Assembly: GCA_903938445.1 (NCBI GenBank)
Contig: CAJADG010000083.1
Location: forward strand, 1-46,866
Direction of reading: 5' to 3'
Length of the DNA stretch: 46,866 nucleotides
Origin: an uncultured Bacteroidota bacterium
GTDB lineage: Bacteria; Bacteroidota; Bacteroidia; Chitinophagales; Chitinophagaceae
This document shows, one piece after another, positions 26,737 through 35,036 of this stretch. The notes under the pieces were generated by a model, which had not been told where the DNA came from, made no database searches, and saw only the letters and a program-made list of their open reading frames with translations. Position 1 is the stretch's first letter. The number at the start of each line of letters is the position of its first letter. The position numbers and the translations under genes were made by a program.

Positions 26737-27855
26737 TTAGAATTTATATCCCATACCAATGCTAATGCTGTAATCCGCAAAAGCAGCATCTCCTCTTGAG
26801 AACACTTTAGTATCATTTGTCTTTAATACATCTGGATAGCTTTGTGGGCGCTCTCTTCTCACTGCAATTGGAGTATATAAATAGAAGTTCAATTTCTTAT
26901 AGCTGTAATTAGCACCTGGCTCAATAGCCAATACATTACCAGGTCTTCTAAATCCTGTATTGTCACCAATTAAATCCGAAGCTGGCACACATTCGTATCT
27001 AGCACCCATTGAAATGGTAAGTGCATTTTTTGTCCAGTTGGTACCTGCTCTTAATAAATATTGATCAGGCACACTCATTACATCTGAAGTATATTTAATG
27101 GCAGAAGCTGCTGCTACGCCACCTCTTGCTGTACTTACTCCATTATTGCCTTGTGGATTAATTAAATAGTAAGCATTGCTATATAAACTCCAAGTATTGT
27201 TGATGGCTCTAAATCCATTTAGTTCCAAAGTCAATCCCCATCCACCATCACCTGGTTGAATAGATTGATCCACAGGCCCTACTCTTGTCGCTGTTAAAGA
27301 AGTATGGAAAACATCGGTTGCTTTGTAGTTTCCAGTAGGCATTTTAATACCAATCCCTCCTAATAAATTTCCTTTGTTACCCTCTTTTGGAGCGATTAAC
27401 CATTTGTAAGCAGAAATACGGATATCACCAATGCCTTGTGAGTAAGTAGAATATCTTGGACTTCCTTTTACACTACTAACATGCTCGTACAAAGAAGATC
27501 TTTCGTTATATACTAATGGCAAATCAATACCAATACTCCATTTTTCATTTAATTTTCTTACCAATGATAAATCTACGGTACGGCTAAAATTGCGTACGTC
27601 AGTGCCATCAGCAACTCTTTGCGTGTTTTCGGTAGTACCGCTAAAATGCTTATACGATTTAAAATAACGACCACTAATATTAAAATCCCATTTAGGATCT
27701 TCTACTTTTTTAGCACTACTATCATGCATCATATCGTGCATAGAATGTTCCATCGTATTTAATCCACCTACTGTTCTAATTGCTACACAACCTTGTGCAT
27801 TTGAGTTTATATAAGTAGTTGCTAATACTAATATTGAGAATATAATTTTTTTCAT
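26737..27855 (-). CDS. Outer-membrane beta-barrel-like protein with His/Met-rich N-terminus
   Basis: The 372-residue protein has a signal peptide (about 1-20, ending NSNAQ) and many alternating amphipathic strands. It ends in MGYKF, a terminal aromatic residue as expected for an outer-membrane barrel. It resembles the transporter/MetA-pathway-type barrels of unknown substrate. Just after the signal peptide is a His/Met/Asp cluster, MEHSMHDMMHD (35-45), which could bind copper or another soft metal (inference). It is the last gene of a minus-strand group with the haloperoxidase-like lipoprotein 75 bases upstream. Confidence 0.75.
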   Translation of the reverse strand: MKKIIFSILVLATTYINSNAQGCVAIRTVGGLNTMEHSMHDMMHDSSAKKVEDPKWDFNISGRYFKSYKHFSGTTENTQRVADGTDVRNFSRTVDLSLVRKLNEKWSIGIDLPLVYNERSSLYEHVSSVKGSPRYSTYSQGIGDIRISAYKWLIAPKEGNKGNLLGGIGIKMPTGNYKATDVFHTSLTATRVGPVDQSIQPGDGGWGLTLELNGFRAINNTWSLYSNAYYLINPQGNNGVSTARGGVAAASAIKYTSDVMSVPDQYLLRAGTNWTKNALTISMGARYECVPASDLIGDNTGFRRPGNVLAIEPGANYSYKKLNFYLYTPIAVRRERPQSYPDVLKTNDTKVFSRGDAAFADYSISIGMGYKF

Positions 27856-27930
27856 TTGAGTTTGAGTTTTGAATTTTTAATTTGCTACTAATAAAATAAT
27901 GTGTGGTTATTTTATTAGTCTTTTTGAGTT

Positions 27931-29262
27931 CTATTTTTTCATTTTTAAATGATCTACCACCCAGCTTCCTACTTTTCTTCCTTGCTCTGTACTTACGATA
28001 CAAGAATTGTGAAAGTGCAAGCCACCGTAGAATCTTGCCCAGTTATTTTCTTCAGCTGCTGCTCTAAAAGATTTAAAGCTTCGGTTGGCAATTCCAAATT
28101 CCAATTCAGTAGAATCGGTATAAGCAAAATTGTCTCCATAAACGCTTGTCAACACTTCGGCTGCTGAGGAAGAAATTGTGGAGTGACCACATGTATATTC
28201 TGGGAATGCTGGAGTTTGTAATAAAGGTCTCCAGTTCATGTCAAAGTATTTATTAATTACGGTTTCAGGGCGTACTGTATTGTAGGTATACTTAGCATCC
28301 CATGTGTGAATGAATGCATCAAATAAAGCAATTGCCGTTTTTGCATACGCATAGGTAGCAGTTTCAAAATCAGCCTTTGCAGTTTTATTAGCAATGCCCA
28401 CAACACTCATCCAGTGACCTGGAGGCGAGAATTTTTTAGAACTAAACATGATATGTCCACTCACATTTACTTTAAAAGGATTGTCATCCCAAAAATTAGC
28501 AATATGCTTTTGTTCCTCTGTTAAACTATCCACAGCATTTTTTACCATCATTACATTTTTATAGTATTCACTATTTTTATCTGTAACGTTGAATGCTGGC
28601 GGCGCTTTAGGACGAAACTGACTAGCACTATCTAATACCATGGTTCTAATTTCCTTCCAATGTGGTTCTGCTGCTTGTGCATACATGGGAGGCGTTGGAA
28701 CCCATCTACCTGGCACTTCCTTAACCGTATATTTTTCAGCACTTCTTGTTTGTGCATAGTTGTCTTTTTTGCTCCATGCAATAATCGCAGCACCTACTTT
28801 TTTAGCATATCCTTCCGATGCTTCAATCATTGAATTTGACATTCCATGCGCTTTTACCAATTGATGTAAGCTATCTGTATACATTTTTAAACTTCCTTCA
28901 GGAAAAGTAACAGCCTCGCCTACCATACAATACGCTACCAAAGACGCATAAGGGAAATCAATATTAGCAGTGTCTTGCGGTTTTGGCAAAGCACTCAGCC
29001 CTTTTAATTGACCAGCCAAACTTTGGTATTTAGTTGGATTACCTGCTGCAGTCACTTCATATCCCGCAATGGCTGCATAAGCATAATTACGTGAAGCAAT
29101 TATAGGGCTAAAATTATTACCCATCACTACCTGATTTAATTCATGTACAGTACTTGCATATAAATCAGGATTATGTGTGACTTGCTTATAATCACTTTTA
29201 GTATTACATGCTAAAAAGCCTAATGCGACAAGCGCAATAGAAAAAATATATTTCATATTCAA
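27931..29262 (-). CDS. Vanadium haloperoxidase/PAP2-type phosphatase lipoprotein
   Basis: The 443-residue protein begins with a lipoprotein signal (FLAC, Cys19), so it is envelope-anchored. The C-terminal third holds the vanadate/phosphate site shared by vanadium haloperoxidases and type 2 phosphatidic acid phosphatases. K324-x6-R331-P is in KYTYNTVRP. C358-G359-H360 is in EYTCGHST, where most relatives have PSGH. R410-x5-H416 is in ARFYGGLHF. All expected charged ligands remain, while the usual serine is replaced by cysteine. Family members oxidise halides with peroxide or hydrolyse phosphoesters, and sequence does not decide between them. It lies between a small unknown and a barrel protein. 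Confidence 0.85.
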   Translation of the reverse strand: MNMKYIFSIALVALGFLACNTKSDYKQVTHNPDLYASTVHELNQVVMGNNFSPIIASRNYAYAAIAGYEVTAAGNPTKYQSLAGQLKGLSALPKPQDTANIDFPYASLVAYCMVGEAVTFPEGSLKMYTDSLHQLVKAHGMSNSMIEASEGYAKKVGAAIIAWSKKDNYAQTRSAEKYTVKEVPGRWVPTPPMYAQAAEPHWKEIRTMVLDSASQFRPKAPPAFNVTDKNSEYYKNVMMVKNAVDSLTEEQKHIANFWDDNPFKVNVSGHIMFSSKKFSPPGHWMSVVGIANKTAKADFETATYAYAKTAIALFDAFIHTWDAKYTYNTVRPETVINKYFDMNWRPLLQTPAFPEYTCGHSTISSSAAEVLTSVYGDNFAYTDSTELEFGIANRSFKSFRAAAEENNWARFYGGLHFHNSCIVSTEQGRKVGSWVVDHLKMKK

Positions 29263-29311
29263 TGTTTGAAACGGTAATAGATCAATGCTATTTTAATATA
29301 AAAATAGGCAC

Positions 29312-29353
29312 TAGTGCAAAAGCACTAAACAACACTACCAAAATTACTGGTAG
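29312..29353. repeat. Two adjacent short hairpins
   Basis: TAGTGC/GCACTA (29312-29317 with 29322-29327, AAAA loop) and CTACCA/TGGTAG (29335-29340 with 29348-29353) lie in the gap between the small unknown gene and the haloperoxidase-like gene. Neither has a U-tract, so an RNA-processing or stability role is possible. Confidence 0.45.
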
Positions 29354-29367
29354 ACTTGCTTAATAAA

Positions 29368-29931
29368 CTAAGCAATATTTTTTGGTGGGGGCGCTTGTAT
29401 AGGTAAACAAACGCTTAATAAACGCTCATCAAAATGGGGACCAATTACCATTTTACGAGGAATGATTTTAGTAAGTGACCACTTATTGTCTTGGTCGATA
29501 TAATCAAAATTGATCACTTTTACAGAAGACTTATTTACAGGCACTGATTTTTTCTCCATTAATTTTTGGTCAAAATCAGAAGCTAATTTATCAAAGCTTT
29601 CTTTTGCATTTTTAATATGTAAACGATCTTGGTTAGGTAAAATTCTTATCTCCAAACTATCGTTATAAATTCTTCTTTCTACATATTGATATACCACTCC
29701 ACTTATCTCCATCTCACCATCCACTCTTTCAAATTTTGGACTATTGGAATAATAAGGCAGGTTGATTGGGGTCTTTACAGAAACCAATTCAGACTCGTTA
29801 TAATTATTTTCATCAATTAAGCTTGTTAAATGTGCTGCAGCTTTTTGATCAAAATAATTGGACAGGATACGATATCCGAATCCGTTAAACAGCATAATGC
29901 CCAATAATAATATGGCGGTTATCTTTTTCAA
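29368..29931 (-). CDS. Small exported or membrane-anchored protein of unknown function
   Basis: This 187-residue protein has an N-terminal hydrophobic segment (about 3-20) that may be a signal peptide or anchor. A hydrophilic domain follows with charged beta-prone stretches (VVYQYVERRIYNDSLEIRI). The C-terminus is unusual: one cysteine and a proline run (CLPIQAPPPKNIA). I do not recognise the family. It is the first gene of the group that continues with the haloperoxidase-like lipoprotein and the barrel protein. No promoter match to TAnnTTTG was seen in its 5' flank. Confidence 0.65.
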   Translation of the reverse strand: MKKITAILLLGIMLFNGFGYRILSNYFDQKAAAHLTSLIDENNYNESELVSVKTPINLPYYSNSPKFERVDGEMEISGVVYQYVERRIYNDSLEIRILPNQDRLHIKNAKESFDKLASDFDQKLMEKKSVPVNKSSVKVINFDYIDQDNKWSLTKIIPRKMVIGPHFDERLLSVCLPIQAPPPKNIA

Positions 29932-30022
29932 GCAGGCTAAAATTACTAAAAATTATTGTATTGGGTATTTTTTTTAACCCCAAATGCCCTTAAAAAAGGA
30001 GGAAAAAAGTCCAATATTTTAT

Positions 30023-30030
30023 TAAATTTG
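30023..30030 (+). promoter_or_regulatory. Putative -7 element of small membrane-anchored gene
   Basis: TAAATTTG matches TAnnTTTG exactly, 22 bases before the ATG at 30053. Confidence 0.5.
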
Positions 30031-30052
30031 AAACTCTAACCTTAAAGCCATT

Positions 30053-30544
30053 ATGAAATACTTAAAAATTACCGCAAGCATATTAGCAATTGCTTTTATT
30101 TACTTTTTTTATTTATTCATTCCCAACAGAATCGTTTTTACAGGCAGTAACTACTTGCCTAAGTTAAAGGATAGTACTAAAAAGGGCATTTTGGAAATTC
30201 AGTATTGGGATAAATGGATGCCTTATAAAAAAATAGACGGACATTCATTTGTCTTTGAGGAGGGGAAAATGGAAGTGGGGGACGCATTTTTATCCAGCGC
30301 TAAATGCATTTATTCAATCGATGACTTGTATGCTCCTGTAATATTTACTGCCGTGGATGCAGGGAGTGATAGCACCTTGTTAAGGTATGAATGCAATATC
30401 TATAATCGTCATATTTCTCCAATAAAAAGAATTCATAATTATTTGATCGCTAAAAAAATAGAGCAGCAATTAATTCCGATTATGGCTGCAGCTAAAAAAT
30501 ATTATAGCGCGCCTACAGTTAAAGATACTGCTGCTAAAAAATAA
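30053..30544 (+). CDS. Short membrane-anchored SRPBCC-like protein
   Basis: The 163-residue protein has one N-terminal membrane helix (about 5-25, ending in IPN). A domain with YWDKWMPYKK follows, recalling SRPBCC/polyketide-cyclase-like proteins, and then NRHISPIKRIHNYLIAKKIEQQL. It aligns by eye with residues 1 to about 155 of the protein encoded at 34077-35012: same anchor, same IPN, same SPI/NPI-x-R-x-NY segment. It lacks that protein's second, GyrI-like domain. It converges with a VCBS lipoprotein gene 47 bases away. Function unknown. Confidence 0.7.
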   Translation: MKYLKITASILAIAFIYFFYLFIPNRIVFTGSNYLPKLKDSTKKGILEIQYWDKWMPYKKIDGHSFVFEEGKMEVGDAFLSSAKCIYSIDDLYAPVIFTAVDAGSDSTLLRYECNIYNRHISPIKRIHNYLIAKKIEQQLIPIMAAAKKYYSAPTVKDTAAKK

Positions 30545-30591
30545 TTGAAATAAGTATTACCGATTTTGGTTTAACCCAGGGAGATTTATAA

Positions 30592-33500
30592 TTATGGCTT
30601 ATTAATACTTATAACTCTAAGGCTGTCCGCATTTTTAGCTAGGATAAATTGCTGGTTGTTATTGATATGTATTGGCTTAATTTTTCGAACCTGTCCTTTT
30701 ACCACTAATCCATTAAAATTGGTAGGCTCAAATTGACCTTTGCCTTTATTCAATAAGATGGTGCCGTAATCAGCATCGTATCTTCCCATCTGAACATAGT
30801 TGTCATAAAAATTACCCATCATGATCACATCAGGTAAGCCATCTCCATTGGCATCGCAGATGGTAGCAGTTTTATAAGAAGTTATTTGCCCTTGCCATGG
30901 TAATTCGATCGGAGTAAAATTACCTTTTCCGTCATTGATGAAAACTGTATTTGCAAAATCATAGGATTCATAAATAGTAGATGACTTTAATTTAGCTGCA
31001 GAAAAAATATCTTCAATTTTAGCCTTTGCAAAATCCTCGGCATATAAAAATTTCTTTTTGATTATAGGAATTTGTCTTTGAATTTCATCTTTATTAGCAA
31101 ATGGAATTTCTTTTCCTTGCACATAATAACTTACTATTTGCTCATAAGTACCATTGTCGTCAAAGTCATTGTAGTACATTCTTATGGGCTGTTGCTTAGT
31201 AGCTTTTAGTCTTGAGTTAAGACCCAAATTTCCTGCAATTAAATCCAAGTCTCCATCTCCATCTACATCCACGGCGATGGTAAAATTCCACCAACCCGGC
31301 AAATTAGTAACCGATCCTTTAGACCATCCATTTTGCTTAGTATATACAATATCAATGCCGCCCCATTGATGTGTTAAGATGATTTCTTTTACTCCGTCTC
31401 CATTAATATCTGCTTGTTGTGCATTGGTGATCATTCCAATTTTTTGTAAAAAAGGAGCTACCTTTTCAGTTACATCTTTAAAATGACCATCACCCGTGTT
31501 ATATAAAACATAGGAGTCAGCAGGATACCCATATTGCATGGAAACCGTTTTGCTAGATATGAATAAATCTGGACTACCATCTTTATTAAAATCTGCAACG
31601 ATAATGGAAGACGCTTGATTAAAAACAGGGATGGCATCCTGCAATCTTTTTAAATTTCCTTTGCCATCATTTAAGTAAACTCTTGATTGCATGAACTGAT
31701 CCTTGCCATAATATTCATTGCCTCCGGTGCCTACAATTAAATCGACATGGCCATCTTTATTTACGTCCGCCCAAACCGCATCCACGTCTTCATAATTGCT
31801 GTCTAAAGACAAAGCAGGTTGAGGCAAACTAATAAACTTTCCATTTTTTTCTTGAATGTATACTGCACTTTTTCCACCTCGTCCTGAACCAATATAAAAA
31901 TCCTCTAAGCCGTCATGATTGATATCCGCTACGGCCAATGCAGGCCCTTCGGTTGAGTTCATTTGCGGTATCAATTGCTCTCTATTAAACTCCTGGAACA
32001 CATTTTCTTGATGCAGGTATTTAATGCCTGTACTTTCTGTAATATCCGTTACTGGAAATCCTTTCACCGGCCAATGATTATTAATTAAATCATAATTAAA
32101 TAAAGGCAGCCCTTTTTGATAGGTATATTTTAAAGTTTGATTTCTTTTATTATTTAAATCAATGCGCTGAAAACTATTATCTGGCCAAATTAAAAATGTA
32201 GAATCCACTTTTGTATTTTTCAAGCCTATCAAAATAGGCAATTCCATACTTGAAAGGAATCCTTTAACCGAAAATTTTTCATAGGTTCTTATCTGATGGT
32301 TGGCAAACAGCACAACTTTCGCCCCTATAGCATTTATATTTTTTTCAGCTCCTTTTAATGTAACAGCTATATACTTATTGGCAGTATCTTGATTGGCCTT
32401 ATTTTCATAAATGAAGGACTTATCGTTGACATTGTTTACCACTAAATCCAAGTCGCCGTCATTATCAAAGTCGGCATAGGCGGCACCATTTGAATAAGAA
32501 TTAGGATTGTTGAGTATCCCTTTTTCTTTATCCGTAAAAGTCATATTGCCATTGTTCAAAAAGAATTGATTGGGGATTTTTATCTCAGGAAAACGATCAA
32601 TTAAAGCCATATCCTTTTCACCCATTTTATTATCCCTAATTTTTTCTTGTATTTCTTGATTGGATACATAGTTCACATAATCCATATCATTCATTCGCTT
32701 TGGAATACCATTAGCAATGAAAATATCTTTATACCCATCGTTATCAAAATCTAACATTAAAGTTGACCAAGACCAATCGGTAGCGAAAATGCCAGCATAC
32801 ATACCCACCTCACTAAAATGCCCATTGCGACGATTCCATTGCAAATTATTTCTTGTCACTTGTACACCATATCCTACGCCAATTTTCATTTTATAAGTAT
32901 CATAATCATCTTCACCTAATGATCTTTTTAAAATATAAGGATCCTTAGGCAGCATATCCATTGAAATAATTTCTGGATAACCGTCGTTATTTAAATCTCC
33001 TGCGTCCACGCCCATTGAATACTGGCTGGTATGCATCATTCTTTGCTCCTGCTCCTCCGAGAAAGTGCCATTTTTTTGATTGATGTATAAATAATCGTTT
33101 TCATGAAAGTCATTGCCTACATATATATCAGGATAGCCATCATTATTGATATCACTTATCACCACTCCTAAACCATAACTAATTTTACTGCTATTGATTT
33201 TTGAAAACTTAGTAACGTCTTCAAATTTTCCATTATTATTTTTGAAAATTCTATCCCCTGAAACCACATCATATGTTCCAAGGAAGTTTTTTCTGGGAGC
33301 GAAGGTTCCATTTTGATGCACAGAATGATTTAATAAAAATACATCCAAGTCACCATCTCCATCAAAATCAAAGAATGCGGCTTGTGTACTAAAACCAGAA
33401 AAATCTAAACCATATGCAGCAGCTTCATCCTTATAGTAGGGCACACCATTTTTGATGCCCTGGCAAATTAATAACTGGTTCTTGCTTTTGAACTTTTCAA

Positions 33501-33936
33501 AATTGCCTAAACGACAAATATAAATATCCAACAAGCCGTCATTATTAATATCCACTACTGAAACACCTGTATTCCAAGCGGAGTCCTGAGGAATGGCAGC
33601 AGCTTTGGTAACATTTTCAAAATGCAATCCGCCCTTGTTGATATACAATTGATTCTCCCCCTCATTAGAAGCAAAAAAAATATCAACTTTTCCATCATTG
33701 TTAAAATCACCCGTTCCTACACCCGCGCCATTGTAATAATACATGTAATGAAACATGTTAAAATCAGCAGTTGGCTTTAATTTATTTTCAAATTGAATAC
33801 CCGTTTTAGTAGCATCAAGCATTTCAAATAATGGTGCTTCCTTTTTATCTGATTTACATTGCAGAGAAATAAACATAACAAGGCTCATCCAAATAAATTG
33901 GTAAAAACTAGAAGAAATAGATAAGCCTTTTTTCAT
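30592..33936 (-). CDS. FG-GAP/VCBS-repeat lipoprotein with ASPIC/UnbV domain, copy 3
   Basis: The 1,114-residue protein is CRTAC1-like. A signal with Cys27 (ISLQC) suggests a lipoprotein, though Gln before Cys is unusual. Repeated calcium-type loops such as DFNNDGKVD, DINNDGLLD and DFDGDGDLD occur from about residue 75 to 505 and again from about 650 to 900, consistent with beta-propeller blades. Between the sets is an ASPIC/UnbV domain (about 532-600, IGAKVVLFANHQIRTYEKF and LIWPDN). It is probably at the cell surface or periplasm and may bind glycan or protein. It is the most diverged of three paralogues here and is separated from the others by a plus-strand gene. Confidence 0.88.
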   Translation of the reverse strand: MKKGLSISSSFYQFIWMSLVMFISLQCKSDKKEAPLFEMLDATKTGIQFENKLKPTADFNMFHYMYYYNGAGVGTGDFNNDGKVDIFFASNEGENQLYINKGGLHFENVTKAAAIPQDSAWNTGVSVVDINNDGLLDIYICRLGNFEKFKSKNQLLICQGIKNGVPYYKDEAAAYGLDFSGFSTQAAFFDFDGDGDLDVFLLNHSVHQNGTFAPRKNFLGTYDVVSGDRIFKNNNGKFEDVTKFSKINSSKISYGLGVVISDINNDGYPDIYVGNDFHENDYLYINQKNGTFSEEQEQRMMHTSQYSMGVDAGDLNNDGYPEIISMDMLPKDPYILKRSLGEDDYDTYKMKIGVGYGVQVTRNNLQWNRRNGHFSEVGMYAGIFATDWSWSTLMLDFDNDGYKDIFIANGIPKRMNDMDYVNYVSNQEIQEKIRDNKMGEKDMALIDRFPEIKIPNQFFLNNGNMTFTDKEKGILNNPNSYSNGAAYADFDNDGDLDLVVNNVNDKSFIYENKANQDTANKYIAVTLKGAEKNINAIGAKVVLFANHQIRTYEKFSVKGFLSSMELPILIGLKNTKVDSTFLIWPDNSFQRIDLNNKRNQTLKYTYQKGLPLFNYDLINNHWPVKGFPVTDITESTGIKYLHQENVFQEFNREQLIPQMNSTEGPALAVADINHDGLEDFYIGSGRGGKSAVYIQEKNGKFISLPQPALSLDSNYEDVDAVWADVNKDGHVDLIVGTGGNEYYGKDQFMQSRVYLNDGKGNLKRLQDAIPVFNQASSIIVADFNKDGSPDLFISSKTVSMQYGYPADSYVLYNTGDGHFKDVTEKVAPFLQKIGMITNAQQADINGDGVKEIILTHQWGGIDIVYTKQNGWSKGSVTNLPGWWNFTIAVDVDGDGDLDLIAGNLGLNSRLKATKQQPIRMYYNDFDDNGTYEQIVSYYVQGKEIPFANKDEIQRQIPIIKKKFLYAEDFAKAKIEDIFSAAKLKSSTIYESYDFANTVFINDGKGNFTPIELPWQGQITSYKTATICDANGDGLPDVIMMGNFYDNYVQMGRYDADYGTILLNKGKGQFEPTNFNGLVVKGQVRKIKPIHINNNQQFILAKNADSLRVISINKP

Positions 33937-34050
33937 TAAAATTATATTAGGTTAAGCCCGTTTAATTACAAAGTATAAAGTTAATAGTTTTGAAAGATTT
34001 ATGCCGTATTCATCGATAAAGATTTATGTGAAAAAAACAAAGCCTTAGTG

Positions 34051-34058
34051 TATTTTTG
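34051..34058 (+). promoter_or_regulatory. Putative -7 element of membrane-anchored GyrI-like gene
   Basis: TATTTTTG matches TAnnTTTG exactly, 18 bases before the ATG at 34077. Confidence 0.5.
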
Positions 34059-34076
34059 CATCCAAATTAGCAACGA

Positions 34077-35012
34077 ATGAAAAACCTTAAAATAGCAGCC
34101 ATAATTATCATTTTGGCTCTGGTAGGCTTCTTTTATATTTATATTCCCAATACCATCAAGGTTTCCAGTTTTAAGGTGAGTAACGCATATGAATTGACTG
34201 CGACTAGGTTATTGGCGGATGCTCAATTATTGCCTAAAAGTATGGGGGCAAATTATGATTCAAGTAATCATAAAATAACAGTGAATGGAATATCCTTTAT
34301 GATCCAACCTGCTTTATCCAATTTGGTAGAAATTGATATAGCATCAAAAAATATAAAAACGAAAAGTTTTATTACTGCCAATGGAGTGACCAAGCAAACA
34401 ACAGCAATTAACTGGTTCCTTGAGTTCAAAACTACTTTCAATCCAATACAAAGATTAAATGATTATCAGGAAGCCTTAGCCATTAAAAATGCCATTACTG
34501 AAATCTTAAATCACATGAGTGCATTTTTGGAAACGCCAAAATACATTTACGGGTATGATATCAATGAAGTGACTTTAAAGGACACTATTTTGATTACTAC
34601 TAAATTTGCAAGTAAGGGATTACCCTCCAATACTCAAATTTATGCGCAAGCGGATGCATTAACTAAATACTTAAAAAGCTTTGATAAGATTGCTATTAAT
34701 AATCCAATGGTGACAGTACTTGAAAACCCTACAAATGATTATACCATTATGGTGGGCATTTCTATTAATGGAGAAATTCCTCAAACTGAAAATTATAGAA
34801 TTAAAAGAATGCCTGTTAATGGAAAAATGTTTGTAACAGATGCGACCGGTGGCACTCAATCAATTCAGCATGGTTATGCTGCTTTAAAAAACTTTTTATT
34901 GGATTCCAAAAGACCCTCTCCCGCTGTACCTTTTGAATTACTATTGAATGACCGAAGACTTGTTACTGATACTGCACAATGGAAAACCCGCATTTATTAT
35001 CCAGTAATGTAA
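34077..35012 (+). CDS. Membrane-anchored SRPBCC-like plus GyrI-like effector-binding protein
   Basis: The 311-residue protein has an N-terminal helix (about 5-24, then IPN). A first domain (about 27-150) shares features with the short protein at 30053. A second domain (about 155-311) resembles the GyrI/AraC effector-binding fold that binds small hydrophobic or cationic molecules in stand-alone and regulator-fused proteins. No DNA-binding domain is present, and the anchor would place the domains outside the cytoplasm. It converges with VCBS copy 2 (24-base gap) and is divergent from copy 3. The fold assignment is from pattern recognition only. Confidence 0.68.
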   Translation: MKNLKIAAIIIILALVGFFYIYIPNTIKVSSFKVSNAYELTATRLLADAQLLPKSMGANYDSSNHKITVNGISFMIQPALSNLVEIDIASKNIKTKSFITANGVTKQTTAINWFLEFKTTFNPIQRLNDYQEALAIKNAITEILNHMSAFLETPKYIYGYDINEVTLKDTILITTKFASKGLPSNTQIYAQADALTKYLKSFDKIAINNPMVTVLENPTNDYTIMVGISINGEIPQTENYRIKRMPVNGKMFVTDATGGTQSIQHGYAALKNFLLDSKRPSPAVPFELLLNDRRLVTDTAQWKTRIYYPVM

Positions 35013-35036
35013 AAATAGAAATTATAAATTAAAGGT

